Source: Oscillospiraceae bacterium | GTDB lineage: Bacteria > Bacillota > Clostridia > Oscillospirales > Ruminococcaceae | Direction: 5' to 3' | DNA: 64,000 nt | NCBI GenBank assembly: GCA_024404915.1 | Contig: JAKSPJ010000012.1 | Location: 16,871 to 80,870, forward strand | Part shown: positions 54,622 through 62,877 of the stretch, in pieces | How the letters are laid out: the number at the start of each line of letters is the position of its first letter | Numbering within the stretch: the first letter of the stretch is position 1 | Notes under the pieces: generated by a model | What the model saw: the letters and a program-made list of their open reading frames with translations, nothing else | Databases searched by the model: none | Told to the model about the DNA's origin: nothing | Made by a program: the position numbers and the translations under genes

Positions 54622-55305
54622 ATGATTAGAGAAAAATTATTTGCATTAAAGGATACGAAATATGCAGAATTTCATGCCAGACTGATTCCCTCTGTGGCAT
54701 CAGAATGTATTATCGGGGTAAGGGTACCTCAATTACGGCTTCTTGCCAGACAGCTATATAAGGAACGTGTCTATGCCAATTTTCTGGATGAACTCCCTCA
54801 TACATACTATGACGAAAACATGCTTCACGGACTGATTATATCCGAAATAAAAGATTATGATACATGTATTGCAGAGATAGAACAATTTCTCCCCTTTGTG
54901 AATAACTGGGCCGTCTGTGATACAATGTCCCCCGGAGTTTTTAAAACACACAAAGAACCGCTGATTGAAAAAATAAGAATCTGGTCACAGTCTTCTCATG
55001 TATATACCTGCAGATTTGGTCTAAAAATCCTGATGTCACATTATCTGGATAATGATTTTCTGCCTGAATATCTGGAAATTCCGGCGGCAATTCATTCTGA
55101 AGAATACTATGTCAATATGATGATTGCATGGTTCTTTGCCACTGCACTTGCAAAACAATGGGATACAGCTCTCCCATATTTGGAACAAAATCGGCTGGAC
55201 CTATGGACACATAATAAAACAATTCAGAAGGCAAAGGAAAGTTTCCGCATTACAGAGGAGCAAAAATTGCTCTTGAACAGTCTCAAACGGTCTACATCTG
55301 AATAA
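54622..55305 (+). CDS. DNA alkylation repair protein (AlkD-type glycosylase)
   Basis: 227 residues, all helical HEAT-like repeats. Hallmarks are GVRVPQLRLLARQL, NNWAVCDTMSPGVF and WSQSSHVYTCRFGLKIL. AlkD removes alkylated bases such as 3-methyladenine or 7-methylguanine without flipping them. The ATG follows AGAGGA. The close spacing with the alkyltransferase gene points to a small alkylation-repair unit. Confidence 0.9.
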   Translation: MIREKLFALKDTKYAEFHARLIPSVASECIIGVRVPQLRLLARQLYKERVYANFLDELPHTYYDENMLHGLIISEIKDYDTCIAEIEQFLPFVNNWAVCDTMSPGVFKTHKEPLIEKIRIWSQSSHVYTCRFGLKILMSHYLDNDFLPEYLEIPAAIHSEEYYVNMMIAWFFATALAKQWDTALPYLEQNRLDLWTHNKTIQKAKESFRITEEQKLLLNSLKRSTSE

Positions 55306-55412
55306 ATCCAGCGGTTCAGCGTTTACAGCTTATAATCAAACACATAGAATCCGACACATCAAGAATCTTCCAAACCACAAATTTAAAATACCTGTTTCAA
55401 AAGGATGCCATT

Positions 55413-56225
55413 ATGGACAATCATCATACAAGTTTTAACTGGAACCCCTGGCATGGCTGTACCAAAATCAGCCCCGGCTGCAAATACTGCTATGTATATC
55501 GGCAGGATAAAATGCATCGCAGCACACTATCCAGCAGTCAATGTACCCAAACTGCAAATTTCAATTTACCGGTCAGGCGAAAACGTGACGGAACTTATAA
55601 AATTCCTACCGGTGCTTTCATATACACCTGCTTCACATCGGATTTTCTGCTGGAACAGGCTGACACATGGAGACAGACTTGCTGGGATATGATAAAAGAA
55701 CGGAAAGACTGCTGGTTCTATTTTTTTACGAAACGCATTGACAGACTGGAACAATGCCTTCCTTTAGACTGGGGATCGGGCTACCCGAATGTTTTAATAG
55801 GTTGTACTGTAGAAAATCAGAAATATGCAGATTATCGGCTTCCCATTTTCAAAGCACTCCCAATCAGACATAAATCAATAATTATGGCACCTTTGCTGGA
55901 GGCTGTCAATATTTCAGAGTATCTGGATGAGACCATCGATGAGGTTTCTGTAGGCGGAGAATCCGGCAATTTTGCACGGCCCTGCCATTATGACTGGATT
56001 TTGGATATTCGGCATCAATGTATGGAAAAAATGATTCCATTTCGCTTCCATCAAACTGGTGCAAATTTCATCAAGGACGGAAAACGATACAGAATCATGC
56101 GAAAAGATCAGCATTCACAGGCTGAAAAAGCCAATATCAACTATCGTCTGGAGACCTTGGTACTTCCTGATATTTCTAAAAAGGAAGAGGCGTTTCAGCT
56201 CACACTCATGAACGAGGAATCTTAA
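55413..56225 (+). CDS. DUF5131 (phage Gp37/Gp68-like) Fe-S protein
   Basis: 270 residues. The N-terminus WNPWHGCTKISPGCKYCY gives Cys16, Cys23 and Cys26 (CX6CX2C), the pattern of DUF5131/Gp37-Gp68 proteins, which look like radical SAM relatives of spore-photoproduct lyase-type enzymes. Other family blocks are FTKRIDRL, IGCTVENQKYADYRLPIF and VSVGGESGNFARPC. The function is unknown. The ATG follows AAAAGGATG; the gap after AlkD is 107 bp. The neighbours suggest nucleic-acid repair or modification. Confidence 0.8.
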   Translation: MDNHHTSFNWNPWHGCTKISPGCKYCYVYRQDKMHRSTLSSSQCTQTANFNLPVRRKRDGTYKIPTGAFIYTCFTSDFLLEQADTWRQTCWDMIKERKDCWFYFFTKRIDRLEQCLPLDWGSGYPNVLIGCTVENQKYADYRLPIFKALPIRHKSIIMAPLLEAVNISEYLDETIDEVSVGGESGNFARPCHYDWILDIRHQCMEKMIPFRFHQTGANFIKDGKRYRIMRKDQHSQAEKANINYRLETLVLPDISKKEEAFQLTLMNEES

Positions 56226-56299
56226 AATTGTGATATGCTTTCCCATACAGACAACGAAATATACATCATGAAAAAACGTCCTGAGAATAAGGTGATGAT

Positions 56300-57403
56300 A
56301 TGAAAAAAATGATTTCTTTTCTGCTGTCTGCCATTCAGGCGTCTCTATCATTATCTGTATTTCCAATGCAGACTGCAGCACAAGTTTCCATGCCCGAAGG
56401 CTGGCTGCTATGGCACAGCTATTCCTCATATGAAAACATGGACAGCCATCTTTATATTCGCAATGACAAAGGAAACATCAATGAAATCACCGGGAATTTT
56501 ATACATGCGATGAATGGAAACTTCGGGAATCGTCCCGATCTGATTACATTTATGGCCATTGACCAGACAGCAGATGAATGGGATATCTTTCTTTACGATA
56601 ATGGCAGAATTACCAATCTGACAAAAAACAGCGGCTTTCGAAATGAGGATCCCAAATGGTTACCTGATGGAAAAACAATTGTATTTAAGCGTGGCTTCTG
56701 GAATACTGAGGTAAATGATTTCACATATAATCTAGCATTGCTAAATCCATCGACTTTGAAAATTACTATGCTGACTGACAGTCTTGCCGAAGAAGCGATG
56801 CCCTGTTTTTCTCAGGATGGAGATTCTGTATATTACACCGAATACAGCAACGGCATAGGATCCATTATGAAAATGGATATGCAATCCCGTAATACAGAAA
56901 TAATATGGCACAAAAAGGGCGTTAATGCCTACTACCCCATATACAAGAATCATCAGCTGTATTTTACAAAATGGATTTCAAATGAAAACCATCACGATAT
57001 GATTATGAAATATACAAAGGATGGCTTTCAGGCGCAGACTTTTAATTCAGATACTTATGACTGTTCAGATGCATGTCCGATAGATGAAACGTGTATGATA
57101 TACAGCTGTTCTGCCAATGGCACGTATTCATTATACTACTACGATGGCACAGACTCTGTTGAAATTTCGGGAATCCCCGGAGAGGGAAACGCGCTCGGTG
57201 CAGATTTTTTTCGATATCAGCCAGTTCCCGGAGATGTCAACAATGACAAAATATGTTCTGTCGCAGATGCAGTCATGCTGCAAAAATGGCTTTTGTCGAT
57301 GCCGGATACCATACTCACAGACTGGGAGGCAGGAGACATTACCAAAGATCATCAACTGAATAGCATTGACCTTTCTGCACTCATTCATTTACTCATAGAA
57401 TAA
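56300..57403 (+). CDS. Secreted PD40-like propeller protein with dockerin
   Basis: 367 residues. A signal peptide (about 1-28) precedes TolB/PD40-type beta-propeller repeats (about 30-300; DPKWLPDGKTIVF, MPCFSQDGDSVYYTEYS and similar) and a C-terminal dockerin (about 309-366, GDVNNDKICSVADAVMLQKWL; second loop degenerate TKDHQLNSIDLSAL). Dockerin-linked propellers of this type are of unknown role; binding or sugar-lyase activity are possible. The ATG follows AAGGTG. It is 74 bp after the DUF5131 gene. Confidence 0.8.
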   Translation: MKKMISFLLSAIQASLSLSVFPMQTAAQVSMPEGWLLWHSYSSYENMDSHLYIRNDKGNINEITGNFIHAMNGNFGNRPDLITFMAIDQTADEWDIFLYDNGRITNLTKNSGFRNEDPKWLPDGKTIVFKRGFWNTEVNDFTYNLALLNPSTLKITMLTDSLAEEAMPCFSQDGDSVYYTEYSNGIGSIMKMDMQSRNTEIIWHKKGVNAYYPIYKNHQLYFTKWISNENHHDMIMKYTKDGFQAQTFNSDTYDCSDACPIDETCMIYSCSANGTYSLYYYDGTDSVEISGIPGEGNALGADFFRYQPVPGDVNNDKICSVADAVMLQKWLLSMPDTILTDWEAGDITKDHQLNSIDLSALIHLLIE

Positions 57404-57454
57404 ATGCTGTTCTCTCCTCTGCCATTCTCATTTCAATGAAAGGAGTAATCATCT

Positions 57455-57829
57455 ATGAAAAGAGAACTTGGTCTTGCACGATGCGGACTTGCTTGCTGTC
57501 TATGCAGTGAAAACAATCATTGCAGCGGATGTAATTCCGGATTGTGTCCCGATAAGGACTGGTGCGAAAACAGAAAATGTTCACTTGAAAGAGGACTTGC
57601 CCATTGCTATGATTGTAATCATGCATGCAGGAAGGGAATTCTGTCGAAAATAAAGCCCTATGGCTTTACGTTGTTTGTAAAAAGATATGGCATCACTACC
57701 CTGATGGACTGTCTGGAGAAAAACGAACAAGCAGGCATTCAATATCACAGGGAAGGCATTAGCGGAGATTATGACGATTATGAAGATGTGGAAGAACTGC
57801 TGTTATTCATTCAAACAGGGAAAAGATAA
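57455..57829 (+). CDS. DUF3795-like Cys-rich protein
   Basis: 124 residues with about eleven Cys in the first 55 (CGLACCLCSENNHCSGCNS, CPDKDWCENRKC, CYDCNHAC). This matches DUF3795, small zinc- or cluster-binding proteins of unknown function. The ATG follows AAAGGAG. It ends at a terminator shared with the MATE gene. Confidence 0.8.
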   Translation: MKRELGLARCGLACCLCSENNHCSGCNSGLCPDKDWCENRKCSLERGLAHCYDCNHACRKGILSKIKPYGFTLFVKRYGITTLMDCLEKNEQAGIQYHREGISGDYDDYEDVEELLLFIQTGKR

Positions 57830-57869
57830 AATGCATCACCGCTGAATTTTGTGGTGATGCATTTTTGTT
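57829..57869. terminator. Shared terminator of convergent genes
   Basis: Twelve-bp inverted repeat AAATGCATCACC (57829-57840) / GGTGATGCATTT (57853-57864) then a T-run, between the DUF3795 and MATE genes. Confidence 0.85.
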
Positions 57870-57872
57870 TCA

Positions 57873-59222
57873 TCAATTTTTAGTAATGTTTTTAACCCAC
57901 TTATATTTCATATAGTGCTTATACACAGCCGGAATTTTTACAAATTCATCCAATGTCAGAATAAATGCAACGGCCAAGACAGGGAGTTTCAGCACGAATG
58001 CGCCGATCATTCCAAGTGGTACTACCACACACCACAGGGTAATGACATCACACCACATTCCAAATTTTGTATCTCCTCCGGATGGAAACACACCGGAAAT
58101 GATAGTAGAATTCAGTGAATTACCAATGATATAATAGGATGCCATAAGCATCATGTATTTCAGATAGTACTGTGCCTGAGGGGCGAGATGGATAAAATGA
58201 AGAATCAGCGGTGTAATTGAAAGTATAACAAGGCCGGATGCAACGCCAATCCAAATAGAGAATCGAACAAAACTTCCTCCTGCTTTTTTCGCTTTTTCCA
58301 ATTCATTTCGTCCAAGCATGCCGCCTATAATAATACCGACACCGGATGCAATGCCCCAACAGAGGCTGGCTATGATACAGCGCACAATGCTTGCAATAGA
58401 ATTTGCCGCAACAGCATCGGAGCCAAGATGTCCCATGATAACAGAATACATGGTTACACCGCCGCCCCATCCCATCTGATTAATAAATAGCGGCACTGTA
58501 TATTTCCAGTAATCCTTGTGCAGCACCTTATGATTGGAATAAAGCATCAGTTTCAAATTAAGGGAAGGACATTTTTTCTTTATCACAGCAGAAAGCACCA
58601 TAAGTGTTTCAAATATTCTGGCAAGCAATGATGCAAGTGCTGCGCCTTTGATGCCCATTTTCGGGATTGGACCAAGCCCAAAAATCAACACACCATTCAT
58701 AATTATATTCAACACAACGGACAGCGAACCAATCAAAGAACTCAGTTTAGGTCTGTCACATATCTTCATCATTCCAAAATAGACTTCTGTAAAACCCGTA
58801 AGCAGATACGAAAAGGATACAATCCGAAGATAATCTGCACCTGCTGATATGAGTTTGGCATCAGATGTGAATACCGTCATAATTTGTTTGGGAATAAAGA
58901 ATGTTCCCAATGTAAACACAAGTCCCACAATCAAAGTATACCGCATAGTGATTGCTAGTACCTCTTCGACGGTCTTCTTATCCCCCTTCCCCCAATACTG
59001 CGCTGCCAGTACTGTCAGGCCAAAGACAAATGCACCATAAAACAAACTGAATACAAAGGCAATCTGTCCGGCAAGGGATGACGAAGAAAGAGAGTCCTGA
59101 TCCAGAAACCCGAGCATAAACGCATCACTGGCTGAAACAAGAGATGCCATCAGATATTGCAATGCAATAGGTGCAACAATTCCTGAAAGCTTTTTATATA
59201 TCACCTTATCGTAAGCCATCAT
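57873..59222 (-). CDS. MATE family multidrug/metabolite efflux pump
   Basis: 449 residues with twelve predicted membrane helices in two related halves. Typical blocks are GIVAPIALQYLMASLVSASDAF and VAANSIASIVRCIIASLCWGIASGVGIIIGG. It exports cationic drugs or metabolites against a Na+ or H+ gradient. The start is at 59222 (two adjacent ATGs, AAGGAG before them). Its promoter contains a 14-bp palindrome, likely the operator of an unlinked repressor. Confidence 0.92.
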   Translation of the reverse strand: MMAYDKVIYKKLSGIVAPIALQYLMASLVSASDAFMLGFLDQDSLSSSSLAGQIAFVFSLFYGAFVFGLTVLAAQYWGKGDKKTVEEVLAITMRYTLIVGLVFTLGTFFIPKQIMTVFTSDAKLISAGADYLRIVSFSYLLTGFTEVYFGMMKICDRPKLSSLIGSLSVVLNIIMNGVLIFGLGPIPKMGIKGAALASLLARIFETLMVLSAVIKKKCPSLNLKLMLYSNHKVLHKDYWKYTVPLFINQMGWGGGVTMYSVIMGHLGSDAVAANSIASIVRCIIASLCWGIASGVGIIIGGMLGRNELEKAKKAGGSFVRFSIWIGVASGLVILSITPLILHFIHLAPQAQYYLKYMMLMASYYIIGNSLNSTIISGVFPSGGDTKFGMWCDVITLWCVVVPLGMIGAFVLKLPVLAVAFILTLDEFVKIPAVYKHYMKYKWVKNITKN

Positions 59223-59253
59223 TTCATCTCCTTATTTTATTCTCATACAGGTT

Positions 59254-59282
59254 ATTATAACATGTTATATATCATATTGCAA
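59254..59282 (-). promoter_or_regulatory. MATE promoter with 14-bp palindrome in its spacer
   Basis: Minus-strand TTGCAA (59282-59277), 17-nt spacer, TATAAT (59259-59254). The palindrome TATAACATGTTATA (59256-59269) lies across the spacer and the -10 box, the usual position for a MarR/TetR-like repressor site. Confidence 0.7.
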
Positions 59283-59619
59283 GACCATTGAGCTGAATTA
59301 TTTTAGAATATAGCTTCTGAAAGAGCTTTCTTTCAATGTTTGATCAGAAATATCGACGTATTACAAACTTCTGATCAAGTGTTTTCCGTTCAAAGCATAG
59401 CTGCGTCTTCATCAACAGCGTTGTATCCCTGAGCCAAAATCACAAAAAGATGAGTAATACGACAATGTGCACAACTTCAGCAATCTGGCAAGAAGAGTCT
59501 GGCTTGTTTCAAAAGGCATATGAAATATTTCCTTTCTTATAGAATTAAACGATAAGTACTTAAATTGTGTCTAACTAGATGTACTCTCTTGTCAACACCG
59601 CAAAAGACAAATAGACAAA
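59283..59619. other. Non-coding stretch
   Basis: Nothing I can support. The minus strand reads AQGYNAVDEDAAML near 59420, which looks coding but is isolated, with stops around it. Confidence 0.3.
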
Positions 59620-60492
59620 TTAATTGAGGGGTGAAGAATTAATATCGGGAACCAGATTATCATACCAAATAGACCAAATAGAACCGCGATATTGGTATGG
59701 GTCTACTGAACGAAATGCAATTTCATCAGTAAGCACTGTTTTGAAAACGGATTCTGGAATATCAAAAATCTTCATGCTAAATTCGCTGAACAAATATTGT
59801 TCTTTCATGTGAGCCGTAAATTCAATCCAATTATTTTCTGAAATATCTAAGGCTGAATATTCTTGATAATATGCACGTATATTAACATTAATCTTAGGTA
59901 TTTGCGTTTCAAGGTCATCATAGGAGCTAATAAGTGGAAAATCCGGCGAGAAACAGTAGTCATATTTTTGCAGACCAGTCGTACATAATTCTAAGTATCT
60001 ACAGCATGGTTGACAAGGTGCGAATAGGGAAATTTGCTCATTAATCCAGTTATTGAACAACGGAAGTATAGAATACAGCATATACTGATCACCTATGACT
60101 TTTTTCTCATCCGGATCAGTATACACTGCAAATGTCGAACCATATTGATCTGCAAAATTCACTAGGTCAAGGTAACGCTGACCCTCGTTTTCCTTCAACT
60201 TATCTCCATTTGGCTCATCTGTGGGGCGCATCAACACCTGATCAAATGAATCGCCCATAAACCCAGTAACTATGCCATAAACCTTTACAACAGTGCAATC
60301 CAGATCATACTTTTCCTTCATATATTTAATCGCGATGGTTTCGGAGTTTTCCACTGACTCAGTAGGTGATGCTGATGATGGAATAGAAGAACCGATGTCA
60401 GTACTGCACCCTGATACAAATAGAAGGGTTAGTACGCATAAAATTATAGAAGTTTTTCTTCTCATCGCATATACCAGCCTTCTTTTATTCAT
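59620..60492 (-). CDS. Lipoprotein, uncharacterised
   Basis: 290 residues. The signal peptide ends in lipobox FVSGC (Cys29), followed by a Ser-rich spacer. The rest is a soluble extracytoplasmic domain that I do not recognise, with CQPCCRYLELC in the middle. The first ATG overlaps the end of the upstream lipoprotein gene; a second ATG (60465) with AAGAAGG upstream also gives a good lipoprotein signal. It is last in a minus-strand group. Confidence 0.7.
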   Translation of the reverse strand: MNKRRLVYAMRRKTSIILCVLTLLFVSGCSTDIGSSIPSSASPTESVENSETIAIKYMKEKYDLDCTVVKVYGIVTGFMGDSFDQVLMRPTDEPNGDKLKENEGQRYLDLVNFADQYGSTFAVYTDPDEKKVIGDQYMLYSILPLFNNWINEQISLFAPCQPCCRYLELCTTGLQKYDYCFSPDFPLISSYDDLETQIPKINVNIRAYYQEYSALDISENNWIEFTAHMKEQYLFSEFSMKIFDIPESVFKTVLTDEIAFRSVDPYQYRGSIWSIWYDNLVPDINSSPLN

Positions 60493-61399
60493 ATTTTGCT
60501 AAATATTCTTCTACCGAGTATGTTGCGCTGATGTCTGATTCGACCAGCCAGGGTCTTTCCGGGTTTGCGCGGTATTTGATCCAGTCTGTGCGATAGACTG
60601 TCGGCGGGAAGCAGTGGTATGCTCCGTTCTCATCATCAACACGGTATGGATTACAGTATAACGTGTAAAACCCGAGACTATAACCACCTCTGTTCCCATA
60701 TATATCCGAGCCGTAATTCGACCATACACCAGGGTCCTTTGGCATCTCCTTGAGGACCTCTATCCGGTGTCTTCCGGAAAGCTCGTGCTCGTACAGGAAC
60801 TTTGCGTATTTGACGGCAAATTCTTCAAGGCGGTCAAACGAGCAAAGCTCTTCCAACAGAAAAATACCGTTCTCGGCACCAAATTTCCACTGAAATTTTT
60901 CATCTATTACTTCGCCCATTGTAATGTCACATGCCAAGGGAGAACTTATGAATTTGTAAGAATCTCCAAACTGCTCTGTCAAAAACGCATTCGTCAGTGT
61001 CTCTGCGAGATCCGCAACGCTGAAATCATGGAAATCATCCGTAAAGGTATCACCCTTGGTTTTCACGGTCACGGCATACTTGCCGTTTCCGTATCCGGTG
61101 CTGCGCGGATATGCGATGAGTGTTTCCGATTGATTCAAATCCTTTGGAATGTAGTCGACGTAGATAAATTCCTGCTCATATTTCTCGTTGAGATAGGAGA
61201 TCATCTCCCACACTCTGGTGATCGTATGCTGCTGCGTACTGCTGAGCTGATCATATTCTGTCGGAAGCCCTTCCGCTTCCAGTAGATTGATCTGCCATTC
61301 ATTTAATTCTGACACATCCGAGAAGCGAGAGCTACTAGAAGAACAGCTTCCAAAAGAAAGCAAACATATGCAGCATATTGTCAGTAATAACTTTTTTAT
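60485..61399 (-). CDS. Lipoprotein, apparent ATA start
   Basis: 304 residues. The best lipoprotein signal is IKKLLLTICCICLLSFGSC (Cys19), which begins at ATA 61399, with GGGGTG 7 nt before it; an ATG is absent. TTG at 61363 is the only usual start codon but lies inside the signal peptide and has no ribosome site. The mature protein is rich in acidic residues and has no known family. It overlaps the next lipoprotein by 8 bp. A rare start codon, a sequence error or a decayed start are all possible. Confidence 0.65.
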   Translation of the reverse strand: MKKLLLTICCICLLSFGSCSSSSSRFSDVSELNEWQINLLEAEGLPTEYDQLSSTQQHTITRVWEMISYLNEKYEQEFIYVDYIPKDLNQSETLIAYPRSTGYGNGKYAVTVKTKGDTFTDDFHDFSVADLAETLTNAFLTEQFGDSYKFISSPLACDITMGEVIDEKFQWKFGAENGIFLLEELCSFDRLEEFAVKYAKFLYEHELSGRHRIEVLKEMPKDPGVWSNYGSDIYGNRGGYSLGFYTLYCNPYRVDDENGAYHCFPPTVYRTDWIKYRANPERPWLVESDISATYSVEEYLAKYE

Positions 61400-61550
61400 T
61401 TTTAATCACCCCATTCGGCTTCCGTTAAATACTTCAATTTTCATTTTTTCTCCATAAGTATATTTAATTTACACTCCTGCAAATTCATATTTGGTTTGTA
61501 ACTCACTGTTAAACAGCGAATTCACAGAATTTACAAACTACTCACCAAAT

Positions 61551-61572
61551 ATAATTATACTCTTTTTATGAT
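61551..61572. repeat. 22-bp direct repeat, copy 1
   Basis: ATAATTATACTCTTTTTATGAT, identical to 61627-61648. Each copy carries the -10 box and most of the spacer of a minus-strand promoter. Confidence 0.85.
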
Positions 61573-61582
61573 AACAAGTCAA
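61554..61582 (-). promoter_or_regulatory. Promoter of the ATA-start lipoprotein gene
   Basis: Minus-strand TTGACT (61582-61577), 17-nt spacer, TATAAT (61559-61554). It contains copy 1 of the 22-bp repeat. Confidence 0.75.
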
Positions 61583-61598
61583 TTCAAACATACAAAAC

Positions 61599-61625
61599 AA
61601 GACCGACATTAAATCGGTCTTTTAT
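61599..61625. terminator. Terminator between the two promoter copies
   Basis: Eight-bp inverted repeat AAGACCGA (61599-61606) / TCGGTCTT (61614-61621) with T-rich flanks. It ends the small-protein/lipoprotein unit on the minus strand. Confidence 0.75.
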
Positions 61626-61626
61626 T

Positions 61627-61648
61627 ATAATTATACTCTTTTTATGAT
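61627..61648. repeat. 22-bp direct repeat, copy 2
   Basis: Identical to 61551-61572. It sits between the terminator and the stop of the 63-residue gene. Confidence 0.85.
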
Positions 61649-61658
61649 TCCATGTCTA
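61630..61658 (-). promoter_or_regulatory. Second promoter copy upstream of the terminator
   Basis: Minus-strand TAGACA (61658-61653), 17-nt spacer, TATAAT (61635-61630). Transcription from it would meet the hairpin at 61599-61621 after about 10 nt. Confidence 0.45.
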
Positions 61659-61659
61659 T

Positions 61660-61851
61660 TCAGACAGTAAAATCCGTGGCTGTCTTTTCATCGAGTGCCC
61701 TAACAACTTCCCTGAGTGTGGGGCATTTGCCATCATGCTCACTCTTGTATGCCTCAATGTTAATGCAGTCATCAATATACATAAACACATTCAACACAAG
61801 CGAAACTCTTGCTTCCATTGAAATGCCATGATCCTCAAAAAAGTCGTACAT
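61660..61851 (-). CDS. Small 63-residue protein
   Basis: 63 residues (opening MYDFFEDHGISMEARVSL; acidic, helical). ATG 61851 follows GGAGG at 9 nt, so it is probably real. No family is recognised. It lies 29 bp downstream of the lipoprotein gene in the same unit and ends at a terminator. Confidence 0.6.
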   Translation of the reverse strand: MYDFFEDHGISMEARVSLVLNVFMYIDDCINIEAYKSEHDGKCPTLREVVRALDEKTATDFTV

Positions 61852-61880
61852 ATTACAAACCTCCGTATTCTTCTTTTTTG

Positions 61881-62561
61881 TTATTTCACTTCAAAACCAC
61901 CGACAAAATCAACAATTGAACTATCCAAACCGCCTGGGTAACTGACGAATGATGTTATTCCATCGTATGTCGCCTGATCCAATATAATTCTTACGCCACC
62001 GGATACATTGTAGTATTGTTTTTCTGTTAGCATGTCCTGGAATTTTATAAGATTCTCTTGGGCATCTGCTTTCGTATGCCCCTCTGGTGCCAGATATATT
62101 GTAATGCTGCAGCCCGGTTTGCTTTTCAGGTAATCCTCTGCCGTTGCGTCGATCGGGAAAGCGGAGGACACAAGTTTTCCTTTTGAAAAATACTCATAAA
62201 CCTTGCATTCTCCGAAATATTCCTCAGCCATCTGCTGCATGAATGCCTCCACGTCATCCTGAAGATAAAATGCCATGTAGTTGTCAGCATAAACAAATTC
62301 CCCGTCTTTCTTCCATCTTGCCGCATGGATTGCCGCATTGGGATATTTCTCGCTGTGCATGATGATTTCATATGTCTGATACGTGTTTTCTCCTTCTCCG
62401 CCCAGGGCGTTGTACCACCATGTGAAGTTGTCTTCCGGATATCGGTTCTCCATGTATCGCATCAACGCTTTCTGTGATTCCTCCGCCGATGGTGCACAGC
62501 CCGTGCAGAGCAGAAGCGCTGCGATGCAGAGTCCTATGATTCTGCTACAATTATGCTTCAA
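61881..62561 (-). CDS. Lipoprotein, uncharacterised
   Basis: 226 residues starting at TTG 62561 behind AAAGGAG. The lipobox is LCTGC (Cys22). The mature part contains YMENRYPEDNFTWW, KSKPGCSITIYLAPEGHTKAD and a DUF-like alpha/beta pattern that I do not recognise. Its YMENRYPEDNFTW opening resembles the IKYMKEKYDLDCTV opening of the lipoprotein at 59620, so the two may be distant paralogues. A TTGACA-17-TATACT promoter precedes it. Confidence 0.7.
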   Translation of the reverse strand: MKHNCSRIIGLCIAALLLCTGCAPSAEESQKALMRYMENRYPEDNFTWWYNALGGEGENTYQTYEIIMHSEKYPNAAIHAARWKKDGEFVYADNYMAFYLQDDVEAFMQQMAEEYFGECKVYEYFSKGKLVSSAFPIDATAEDYLKSKPGCSITIYLAPEGHTKADAQENLIKFQDMLTEKQYYNVSGGVRIILDQATYDGITSFVSYPGGLDSSIVDFVGGFEVK

Positions 62562-62680
62562 TTTGCTCTCTCCTTTCTACTTCATCGTTTTCCATGACAG
62601 AACTGTATTATCAAGTGCATAAATGCAACTCGCTGTCTTTTTCTACATATTATTATATTGTGATTGTCATTTTTGAGGAT

Positions 62681-62709
62681 AGTATAGCACAAAATAACTG
62701 TATTGTCAA
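62681..62709 (-). promoter_or_regulatory. Promoter of the lipoprotein-small protein unit
   Basis: Minus-strand TTGACA (62709-62704), 17-nt spacer, TATACT (62686-62681). Confidence 0.8.
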
Positions 62710-62769
62710 GGGAGAACCCCTTGTGGGCACGGAATTCAATTTTATCGAATTATGTCAATTGAGACAAAA

Positions 62770-62822
62770 AAAATAGGCACATCGAAAACTGCGAAATTGA
62801 GTAGTTTTAATGTGCCTATTTT
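62770..62822 (-). terminator. Terminator of the right-edge dockerin gene
   Basis: Thirteen-bp inverted repeat (62770-62782 / 62810-62822) enclosing a second small stem, and on the minus strand an eight-T run follows. Confidence 0.85.
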
Positions 62823-62877
62823 TAACCATGATAGATTACTTATAATCCCTTTTTATTCGTCTCTATATAATTCTTTT

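Noticed and set aside
59400..59480. Coding-like minus-strand phrase AQGYNAVDEDAAML
   Set aside because: Too short, flanked by stops and without a family match that I can support.
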